Origin: Dromaius novaehollandiae
Taxonomy: Eukaryota > Chordata > Aves > Casuariiformes > Dromaiidae
Reading direction: 5' to 3'
Length of the DNA: 64,000 bases
Assembly (NCBI RefSeq): GCF_036370855.1
Contig: NC_088113.1
Span: 20,046,501-20,110,500, forward strand
The notes beneath the pieces were generated by a model, which was not told the origin of the DNA, did no database searches, and worked only from the letters and a program-made list of their open reading frames with translations. Each line of letters opens with the position of its first letter. The stretch's first letter is position 1. The translations under genes and the position numbers were made by a program. Below, piece by piece: positions 55,007-64,000 of the stretch.

Positions 55007-55345
55007 TTAGAGGAAAACAGCTTTTATTTTTTTAAGCTCAGAGTCCGAGCATTTTTCCCAGTAGCTCAACTTTCCCGGCATTTCGGGACATTCCCTGGGG
55101 GATGCCAGCATTTTCCGCAGGCTGGTGAAATCCTGACCTTCCCCAGGCCGGCACATCCCGCGGCTGCCAGTGCGGGAAAGGCGGCTCCGTGCCGGAGCAG
55201 GGCCCAGGCCGGCGGCCGCACGTCGCCTCGTCCGCGCTGCTCCGCGGCCTTTCCCGGCTGCCGCCTCTGACTCACGTTTCGGAGAAACGCGGGATGATGG
55301 ATGCCGCTCGCTGCTGGAGTCATCGCTGCTAATTGCGGCGCCTGC
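55007..55345 (-). other. Possible 3' end of an unidentified minus-strand transcript
   Basis: A minus-strand frame ends GKLSYWEKCSDSELKKIKAV followed by FL and stop, with an AATAAA overlapping its last codons (near 55028). Upstream in the same frame is ISSDDSSSERHPSS, followed by a consensus donor-like AAAC|GTGAGT near 55274. I recognise no protein family. The composition is GC-rich, so the frame may be chance. It could be a small lineage-specific gene, a lncRNA or nothing. Confidence 0.2.
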
Positions 55346-57499
55346 GGCCGTGCCCAGCCCTCGCTCCCGCTGCGGCTCCCGGTGGCTGCGGCATCCTGGC
55401 CCTGCTCCCGGCGTCCCGGCGCCGATGCTCCCGAGCGGACCTAGCGCCTTCGACTCCGGCCGTGCACCAGGCTCATCGGTGCGGATATTGCACCCCAGGA
55501 CCCCCGGCACGAGCCTGCGATGCACAGGAGATGCTGGATTCACCCCGGCCCCACGCAGGACCCAGGAAAGGGCCAGGGGCTGTTGCTGTACCCCGAGGAC
55601 AGGGCTGATTTCCCGGGAGGGAGAAGGGTTGTTCTCCCTCTGGTTGCGGTTTCCATCGTGCTGCCCAGCGGCTCCCAGCCCCTGGCGCAGTTGTGCAACC
55701 CCTGTCACAAGTGTAAATGTCAAATCCTTTAAAAAAATGTAGGAACCTCATAGTAGCAAGGAAAAAACACTTCCTTTTATCTCTTTACAATCAGTTGCTT
55801 TTTAATTTCTTTGCTTAGCTGCTTGCTCTTGCTTTTCAGGATGGAGCAACCTCCTCGCCGACGTCGCAGGAGAGTTTGGTGCCCTGCACAGGACTCTCTC
55901 GTACCTCTCCTTTCCAAGCCGGGCAATTAACGGTGCAGACAGCAGGGGCACAGGACGCTGCACTGCCCAAACTACGTGCGAATTTACACTTTGAGGTTTA
56001 GGAAACTCCCAGTGGCACAGGACTGAGTCATCCGCGCTTCGCTTGGACCCACTCACACAAGGTCTCCTGCCCCCGTCTCTTCCTCCTGGGCAGGAGGCAA
56101 ATGTCACGAATCCCCCGGGAACTTTCCGTTTCGGCCCGGGCGAGCTGGCGGCCGAGCCCGTCCCTGGGTGCTTCGCTGTCAGGCAGGGCTGGGACCGCCG
56201 AGACCCCATCGCATGTCCTCACCCGCCAAAACGCGGCTCAACGCAGCGTCAGGCTGCCTTGGAGCATCTGCTGCTTTCCCTTCGCCGCGGATCTCCGCTT
56301 CCGCCTGTTTGCCGAGCCCTTGGCCACTGCCGGATCTGAGCCGTCCCGCCGCCAGCGCTGCCCTCTGCCACGGGAACGGAGGCAGCTCTCGGGGCCTCCC
56401 CAAGGGCCATCGGCATCAGAAATGGTCAACGTTGACAGCGGTGCCTAGCAAGAGCATCAGCCCCAGACCAAAAGCCACGCGTGCCGGCCCAGAGCCAGCG
56501 CTGTCGGGGCCTGTCGACGGGGTTCAGCTTCGATCTGTCTGCAACTCACCCAGGCCGGTAACGTCAGCCCGACACACACCCCTCCCAAAACAACAGCCTT
56601 CAGCTGAAACGGGGCGAGCTCCCCGCAGCGAGGAAGGGAAGGGAGAATCGTGGTAACACCAGAGAAACAGCAAAGAGGAGGCTGGTTTGGTCGCAGGCTC
56701 TGTTGCTGCTCGCTAAAGCAGCTCCGAACTCCACGATGGGTCCTGGGGCTGACCTCGTTACTGCGCGTTTAGCACCGGGATGTTGCATCTAAGGGAAGCA
56801 ACGGGAAAATGAAAGGAGAGGGGAGCAGCTTCAAATACACACGCATCTCCAGGAGAAATCTCCAGACCAAAACAGGCTCTGAGAAAGCAGGAGAGTTGCC
56901 CTGGGGACACCAGGACCCAGAGGCCCCACTAAACCCACCAAGGCTGCTGTTAGAGGATAGACAGAGGTGGGATATAGTCATCAAACCCTTTTCCCCTGGT
57001 TAAAACAGCAGGCGTGTGTTCAAGAGGCCGCCAAGGTGGCTACGTGCACTTCTGGCCCTGGGTTTTCATAGGGAAGGAGGCGCATTCCCAATCCGGCTTG
57101 GACCCACACGTGAGACTGCAGCCAGGGCTCAGCCCACACGGGAAACCGGTGCTTCCACGTGCAAGCGCTGGCAGCCACGGAGAGCGCTTAGGTACCAGGA
57201 ATGGGCAGAGATGCTGTCAAGCCTGTAACCGGGAAGGCAAAACAATGCTTAACTAACCTTCCTTCAGCACTCAGGATCCCTTCATAGACAACTAGGGAGA
57301 AGGCAAAGCATCTCCCCAGCGCTTTGGGCTCTCCCTGGGGAGCTCCCAGGCCCTGCTCCACAGCCTGGGGCTCTCCCTGCCTCACTGCCTGCTCTGGGCT
57401 CTCTCCTCCGCAAAAGGCTCCAGGATCAGCTTTTATATTGAACCCTTTGCTCTTAAGCCACTTGCAGGGAGATGCAGTTTTACTCACAGAAGTCAGATA

Positions 57500-57547
57500 A
57501 CAAAAAACCCCCAAACAAACAAAAAAACACAAAAACAAAACAAAAAA
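57500..57547. repeat. A/C low-complexity run
   Basis: CAAAAAACCCCCAAACAAAC-type sequence. Confidence 0.8.
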
Positions 57548-58264
57548 CCTCACCACCAAGCAGATGCATCTAACTCAGCCAGACAACCTTCCTCTGAAAA
57601 TACAGTACGAGGAGCAGTTTTGGTGCTCCGTCGTCCTCTCTTACGCTGTTTGCCTACTCTCCACTATCCTTTTAAATTTAAGGGAGCAGATTCCAGCTCA
57701 GGTCACATATTCACCACTTCCCCTTTACAGGGCTGTTTAAATCAGCTACTGCCACACGGCTTCCAAGCAGCTGATCCCCTGGGGTATCATGCTGTAAATC
57801 TGAGCCAGCATCACAGCTGCTCCTTTTCCACATTAAAAGTTTCTCAGGCTTCAGCTCCAACTGCCAAGGTTACTGCTGCAACCACAGTCCCACACTGTAA
57901 ATCCAGAAAAATGGGGTAAGGAAGCTCAAGGCGCGTCTGGATAACCTGCAGCCCCAATGCTGAATGGAAGCGTGACATCGCTTAGAGGAAACGGGGGGCT
58001 GCGATATCCCCACCCTAGTTGAGCATAGGTATAATGTGTCAGAAGTGGCTGGTGTTTAGTAACTCAAACAGGAAATACCAGACTGGAAATACCATTTAAC
58101 ACATCACTTCATGAAAAAGCTCCCAGAGACCCAGCAGACCAGGGGCATTTCTTACCTCGAGTTACCGCAGGTAGCTGGCATTTGCCCGATGCATTCATAA
58201 CACACACCTAAGAACAGACTCCACTACTGTTAAACAGAATGAGACAAAAACATCCAGCCCATTT

Positions 58265-59963
58265 TCTCCCAAAGGAATGCTTTATTGATACTTTTCCTCT
58301 GTATTTACCAGTAAAGAGAAACAGTTCAATACCCAAGCTCCAGCAGTACCCATGTCACCGACACTGTTCCTCACGTGGAGGCTGGCTTCAGTCACAAACA
58401 AGGAAATCCCATAAATGACACTCTACACTCCACCTACCGCCTAGTACATCTGCCTCCTAGGACTTCATAGCGTGTCCCCAGCCCCGAGCAGGGAGGGGAG
58501 CAGGGGGTGAGGGAAACAAATTGGTCAGAAGATACAAGCGTCAAAACTTGCTTCTCTACAGGAGGGGCAGAGAAGGTTCGGTCCCTCTCGGGTGATAACC
58601 ACTAAAACTACTCAGATATGTACGTAAACAAGTCTAAGGACCTGAGTAAGTCTCACTTCGCCTCTAAGGCACAGAACTGCTCACTCTAGGTATTTTTGAT
58701 GTGGAGGCACCTTGCCTAGAATAAGATCAGGCCTCTATAGGAAAACTTAGTTGTACAGCTCCTGAGCAATGAAGTTGGACATCAGAATAACAAAACATCC
58801 AGCCACCTTGGGAATCGGTTGAGCTCCATGACTCTCCACCATTTTTGTAAACCAAGATTATAGCTGGGGCTCTCAGCTGAGAGAGCACAGTCGCAGTCAG
58901 ATGTACCAGATGGAGTGTCCCACAGAGCAGAGTCCCTCCAATACAGCGTCCATATTGCTAGAGACAGCTTTGTCCTTCCCTAATCTGGGCCTCTTGCTAG
59001 CAGCCTTCAGAAATTCTTCCTCCAAGAAGGAAGGCATAAACTGAGAAGGGAGAAGCAAGTTTCATACACTCAAGCAACAGAGTGCACCACTGAAAATTAA
59101 CACAAGAACTGGCTTATAAGCATGCTGCTGCTACTGTATGATGCAAAACTCCAGTGCTCAATATCCAGCTTTATAACCCTCACAGTCCTCCATAGAGAAA
59201 AATTATAAACAAGTAAAGCGTAAAGTGATGTAAGGCTTGCGTTTCAGAGTCCAGGGGAACATTTCCCTATATGATGCCAAAGCTTTTTTTTTTTAAACTT
59301 TATTTTTTTTTCTTAAAGTTCATTGCATTTAAAAATAAAGATCTTAGTTTGTTAAAGCTAGAGCATTAGTGTAACAACGAGGCAGCTGCTAAGTGAAGTT
59401 TCCCTTTTGGGAGCCCAGAAAAAAAAAAAAAATTGTTTACCCCGTTTACCAGACTACTCCACTGAGAGCAGGAGGAAACAGTAATGGGAGAAGCCTGGGA
59501 GATCACACAGCAACTGCACGATGTGCTCTGAACACACAACATAGCCAGAAGCTGAGGCTAAGATTCTCATGCATTTGACTTCTCCTTTAACTGTTCTCCT
59601 CCTTTCCCTGCTCATGGTGACTTTTTTCCCCATTAAAAGTTGTGACAGCCAAGGAAAAGATTTTTTTCTATACCAATGGCATTTCTGAGCTACCTTGAGG
59701 AAACTCCATTTTAAGTGCTCTCCCAAAAGGACAGCACAGTGATACATTTCATCTACAAACTTTAGTGTAAAATATTTGTGTACAAAACTTTGCATTCTCT
59801 TTGACTTGGATCCAGTAGCAGTGTCTATGAATGGATTATGGATCTCTCCAGACTGGCTCTCAGCCCCTTCTTGGATTCGCATGTTGTCGCTGTTGTGAAG
59901 ATTTGGGAGGAAGGGGGCTTGCTCTTGCAGTCGTGCACAGCCGTGCAAAGCCACATAGCAGGT
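58265..59963 (-). other. TPD52L2: TPD52L2 3' UTR
   Basis: Runs from the stop codon to an AATAAA on the minus strand at 58281-58286, with cleavage expected near 58265. No further coding similarity was found in it. Confidence 0.75.
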
Positions 59964-62900
59964 CTAGAAAGGTGCACTGTCCTGTGGAGGCTTGTCTCCA
60001 GCTCCTGGCGGGGAGTGGAGGCCATCAGTACTATTTTCCCTGCTGCCCACCACTCTGGACTGAAACGAGAGAAGAGAGTTAGGAAAACAAGAAACCAGCA
60101 CTGAGAATGCCAAGGCAGTTCCCCTTTGTCGAGGTCACCTACAGTAGCAAAGCCTTCACGTATCTGAGAGGCCTTTTGCCCGAATACTAGTCTACGAGAA
60201 AAACATTAATTTCTGCAGTGTTTCTGCTTAAGATTTCATACTATGTTTACAAGAGAGCAGACAGTTACCTTTATGGTCCCAACTCTATCTTCAAATGACT
60301 TGAAGGTTGCAGAATTCCTTGAAGGGAAGAAAACAAAACAAAAAACAAGTCAAGTTAGTTCTTAACCAAAATATGCCACATGCTGTGACCAGGCTCTCTG
60401 GCCCTTCCCATGCAAGGACGGCAGCACCCAGAACACTTTCAGCTCCTCAGCTACCTTTTGGCACGAATCTCTCAAGCACACCAGGCAAGAACACTGCACA
60501 CAAACTCTGAAGACAGACATTTATATTACAGGGTGCTGTGTACCCCAATTTAACCACTCAAGGTGAGAACTCAGAAAAAAATCCTAATTCATTAGGGAAT
60601 CAGTGCATAAGTAGAGGAAAAAAACCTAGTCCTTAGTTTTACAAGGCTTTCAACTAAAAGCATACTTTCTTAAATAACAGAGAAAATGCTGAAAAGGACT
60701 TAAAGGCTTCAGTTTCCCATGTTACATCCTGCTGGCAGAAAAAGGAAGGGCTACATGTGTGAACCTGTGAGCTTTTTACTGCCACAGAAGTGATCATTTG
60801 CATCAGGAAATACTCCTAAGACCTCAGCACAATAAATTAAGCAGAGAATTTCATATTTCTAACAAAGAAAGACAGGCCAGTCATTTGACAATCTGACAAG
60901 CTTCTCCACTTGTAAGCGATTCCAGGGGAGTGCTCTGTACTGAGCTTTCAGATCAGGCAGTTATTCATACAGAATTGTTTTCCCTGGGTAAGCACCAGGA
61001 ACTGGGATATGACTAGCCTCAGCCCAGTTACTTTTGTTCAGAAGAATCACTTATATTTGTACCCATAAGATAACTTCTATCAATCTGAAATGAGGATGAA
61101 CAGAGAGGGCTTCTTGCAGGCCTGGTCCAGTTCTGGCAATCGTTTCTCCTACACGGACATCATCTAATGCACCATGAAGGCACTCTGAGAAGAGCTCCTA
61201 GCTTAGAAGCTAGAGACAAGAGATTCAAATTAGGATTCATCTCAGAATTAGCAATGGCTGCGCTGCACATTGTAAGGGGAGAACTGTAATCCCCTTCAGG
61301 GGCCTCTGAAAGCTATGAATTTCAGGGAGATGTTGGTACAGTTGCAACAGTGTACTTAGAACAACACAGGCACTAATAACCATAAAAATAGAGTAACAAA
61401 TTAAAGCCTTGAATTACTCAAGCTGCAGGACACAGTTACCCCATAGTCCAAGTAGCATCAGCTGAAGTGAACCAATTGCACAAATTAGAACCCAAAATCC
61501 CCCAAAGGGGACAGCTGGCTACACACCCCACCTACCCCACTCAGGAGACACAGGCATTTGCTACGTTACCTCATAGCTGGCATACTTATCGAGTGGCGAA
61601 TGGAGTAACTGCTACTTGGAAGCATTCGGAACAAGGAGGAAAGAGTTAGACAACAATTTTAAACAGACATCGTGTAAAAGCAGTATACCCCCTCTTCCAA
61701 GCACTTGCTGCCACACACGGGCTGCTGCAGACAACTGAAGCAGTAAGAGCTAGTCCTCTCTTCCCTTATTTTCATAGCCTGCAGCCCAGAACCAGTTCTG
61801 CAGTCATAGGACTGTTAGCATGAGTATTTAACTGAAAAGCAGAACAAGCAGAATATGACCACAGGGCATCATTTAAAAGTCAAATGAAGTTTGGTGGACA
61901 GTTTTGCTTATGTCAGTACACAGAAACAAATCTCCCACAATACAATATTTAGAAAAGGGGTTTTTAACTATGCTCAAGACACAAGAGACACCTGGCCTAT
62001 GATCAAAAGATCTGAGGGATGCAGAGGTGATGCAGGGGCACCTCTAGGAAAGAAGTGTGCATGACTGGCTTTACTGTATCAAGTATCACATAATCAGGTT
62101 TTACTAGTGAAGGTTTCTTGCCCAAGGTTTTCTTCCCCAAAACCTGGGCTGACAGAAAGGTGTAAAAGCATGCCACAAGCGCTAACAAAAGGTACGCTGA
62201 ACCATAAGCTTTCAAACTGGCAAGTTGCTGTAAATTGCTCACGGCCCCACTACGCTGGGATTAAGGAAGCTAGGGGTCTTACACCTGCAGTTGTGTTGTG
62301 TTCAATGTGCACTGCAAGCTGCAGCCATAAAAAACAATTACGGGGCATGGTTTTAGCTAGGTTTCTCATTCCATTTCAGAAGCATTGGCAAGCCTCACAC
62401 AATCAGCCTCCCCTTTAATGTCTGCAAGGGCCTGGCAAAGTGACATATGCTCTTTTAGCAGCCTTGAAGAGTATCTTACCTAAAGGAATGCGAGAAGGGG
62501 TGAGCCCTGAGGAAACCCACGACAGCAGAGGGAGAAAAGGGAAGCAGCAGTCAGATCAGACTCGTGCAGATCTAAACTCCAAATGCAGGACAGCTAAGCA
62601 AGGACATGGTCATGGGACAGCAGAGTCAACTACCCAGAAGGAAGCCTCTCAAGATAAATTAGAGAAGCAAACAAAAAACAATTGCTTTTCATTAACTCAA
62701 ATTACCCAAGCTAAGAGGCTTTTCAGAGGAGAATCTACAGTAACTTAGAACAAGGGTGCTGAATTTGGGGGTGAGGGGGAAATCTTACTCATCCAGACCC
62801 ATTGCTTTCATCTGAAGTTTTAGAGCACTTTTTCCTTAACTGAGGTCTTGCCTCAGTTGGCTAAATTGGTAAGAGATATCTTGTCCACCTCCCCACCCTC

Positions 62901-64000
62901 CTTACAGAAACCCCATGAGCTCTCATTTAAAGACAGCACTGCTAAGACTGCTGGTTGAGAACCTCCGCAACAGGAACCAAACAGATGCCTGCATGTTACC
63001 TTGTCAAGCCTGCAGATCTTAAAGTTACATTTGGGAAAAGAGGGGGAAAAAAACAAAAACACACACACACACAGATCTCAGCATAACAAAGATAAAAGCA
63101 TATGGATAGATGGTATGATGCTTACCCCACAACCCAAGTGCTGATTGCCCATTTTGCAGTTTTAAGGCAAACAATACCCTGGAAGCTATCAGATTTCCAT
63201 ACCCTATTTTGCAATACAGTAGCATCTCAGTAGTCTGATATAATAGACCAAGGTTTTCTACTTCTACTAATAAGATTGCCAAGATGGTCTAAAGTAGCAG
63301 TGTTCTATTCCACTTAAATATCATTTTTGTTCCCGCAGAAGGAAGCGGTCATGGCAAGCTGGATGTGAAGTACTTGGCAAAGAGTACAAGGGCCCTTCCT
63401 TACAGCTGTAGCAAAGATGTTAAGCTTTGTGATTTCATTTCCCCGCTGATTCCAATCGGCTCTTTGGCTGGATAGACTCCTTGTAATGCTGTCTTTGCAT
63501 GCAACATAGATGTTAGCTTTCTACTTGCTCTCACTTAAAGCAAAGGAACACAGATAACATATGTCCATGCACCATGCTACTCTGTATGTAATTCTACAAG
63601 CACCAGTAAATTTGCTCAGATTCTTGACCTGGACCTAACAGTTACCCTTTTCTTCCTTTCATGAGGATTTAAAGTTTACATAAATTCAGGAAATAGCAGC
63701 CACATTTAGGGCTCAGATTAACATTTTATAATGAATTTGCTTGTAGTATTACATACAGTGGCAAACTCCATCAGACAACACAAAAGGTATTGGGGGCACA
63801 AAGCCACAAAGCAAGCTGTTACCAGACAAAAGGAAAACACTTCCAATTTGCAGTTTACTGGAGTTAGTAAAATGTAGTAACAATGTCTAAAAGACAATTT
63901 ATTTTTTTAAACTGCAAGTGGAGATAACAGAAAAGGCTGAACTGGCCAAAATTTGAGAAAACCCGCCCATTAAGATGCATTCTCCCCCTTCATGGCTATC
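58265..64000 (-). CDS. TPD52L2: TPD52L2 (tumour protein D54), 3' part of gene
   Basis: TPD52-family coiled-coil protein linked to intracellular nanovesicle and membrane traffic. Only the C-terminal exons are in the window: an optional 39-nt exon (61570-61608), a 49-nt exon (60269-60317) and the last coding exon (59964-60059), then a 1.7-kb 3' UTR. Their translation, NSATFKSFEDRVGTIK then SRVVGSREN...DSAPF, matches human D54 (NSATFKSFEDRVGTIK, SKVVGDREN...SDPAPF) and not TPD52 or TPD52L1. All junctions are GT-AG and in phase. The coiled-coil exons must lie beyond 64000, and the DNA from 61609 to the edge is intron. Lying head-to-tail upstream of DNAJC5 matches human 20q13.33. Confidence 0.95.
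58281..58286 (-). terminator. TPD52L2: TPD52L2 polyadenylation signal AATAAA
   Basis: Canonical hexamer in the context ATCAATAAAGCATTCC, the form common at vertebrate 3' ends. Confidence 0.75.
59964..60059 (-). CDS. TPD52L2: TPD52L2 last coding exon
   Basis: 96 nt with acceptor TTTCAG. Encodes SRVVGSRENSTDG through QDSAPF and TAG at 59964-59966. The SAPF end corresponds to PAPF of human D54. Confidence 0.94.
   Translation of the reverse strand, partial: SRVVGSRENSTDGLHSPPGAGDKPPQDSAPF
60269..60317 (-). CDS. TPD52L2: TPD52L2 penultimate coding exon
   Basis: 49 nt, acceptor CTTCAAG and donor AAG|GTAACT. Encodes NSATFKSFEDRVGTIK, identical to the human D54 segment. Its first G completes the Arg codon begun in the previous exon. 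Confidence 0.96.
61570..61608 (-). CDS. TPD52L2: TPD52L2 optional 39-nt exon
   Basis: Acceptor TAGCAG and donor ATGAG|GTAACG. It encodes (S)YSIRHSISMPAM and starts and ends in the same phase, so skipping or including it keeps the frame (GDM-R or GDM-S...M-R). SIRHSISMPAM is the sequence of a known alternative exon in D53/D54 and carries candidate serine phosphorylation sites. Confidence 0.85.
61609..64000 (-). other. TPD52L2: TPD52L2 intron, continuing past the window
   Basis: No coiled-coil coding exon of TPD52L2 was found up to the right edge. The longest open frames here lack splice context. A short (AC)n run lies at 63047-63073. Confidence 0.6.

Larger units (their letters stand above)
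54720..58260. other. Intergenic DNA between the tRNA/DNAJC5 promoter and the TPD52L2 3' end
   Basis: GC-rich up to about 56600, then mixed. One minus-strand candidate transcript end (55007-55345) is described separately. An A/C low-complexity run lies at 57500-57547. No other gene was recognised. Confidence 0.5.

Noticed and set aside
54257-55010. Gly- or Pro/His-rich open frames on both strands
   Set aside because: They are translations of the 28-bp G-rich minisatellite in different registers.
62003-62242. 79-codon hydrophobic minus-strand frame in the TPD52L2 intron
   Set aside because: No splice borders and no match to the TPD52 coiled coil. It is probably chance.

Overview
The window looks like genomic DNA from a sauropsid, most likely a bird on a GC-rich microchromosome. 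The reasons are dense CpG- and G/C-rich minisatellites beside AT-rich introns, no LINE or SINE that I could recognise in 64 kb, and a corticotropin-releasing hormone 2 (CRH2) gene, a gene that placental mammals lack. The species cannot be named from the sequence alone.

Layout. 1-4080: GC-rich DNA upstream of CRH2, with one AT-richer, enhancer-like block (about 2105-2345) and a 1-kb CA/CG-rich minisatellite (about 3040-4025). 4090-5205 (+): CRH2, a compact two-exon gene with a duplicated E-box/TATA promoter module, a non-coding first exon, and one coding exon encoding a 135-residue prepropeptide with a 40-residue amidated hormone. 7105-10232 (-): six short blocks, in order and on one strand, that match successive exons of a muscle RING-finger (MuRF; TRIM54/55/63) gene. 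Zinc ligands are lost and at least two reading-frame breaks are present, so this is a decayed host gene. About 12745-53900 (-): DNAJC5 (cysteine string protein alpha), with a complete 198-residue reading frame in four coding exons (20097-25690), an apparently very long 3' UTR, a 28-kb first intron, and a CpG-island promoter near 53.7-54.1 kb. 54207-54278 (-): tRNA-Glu(CTC). 54391-54707: a G-rich minisatellite. About 58265-64000 (-): the 3' part of TPD52L2 (tumour protein D54), with its last two coding exons, an optional 39-nt exon and the 3' UTR. The rest of that gene lies beyond the right edge.

The main result is the arrangement. Read on the minus strand, the order is DNAJC5, MuRF-like relic, CRH2 (CRH2 in the opposite direction). 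This is the same order and orientation as DNAJC5B-TRIM55-CRH on human 8q13. The window therefore preserves the second copy of an old three-gene block from vertebrate genome duplication, with the middle gene now dead or dying. CRH2 encodes a secreted neuropeptide, DNAJC5 a synaptic-vesicle co-chaperone and TPD52L2 a vesicle-trafficking protein. They are neighbours by ancestry, not an operon-like unit.

Most long open frames in the GC-rich ends (1-2.1 kb, 3-5.4 kb, 52.9-55 kb) are products of base composition or tandem repeats and are not annotated as genes. Splice sites, UTR ends and promoter elements are read by eye and have not been checked against transcripts.
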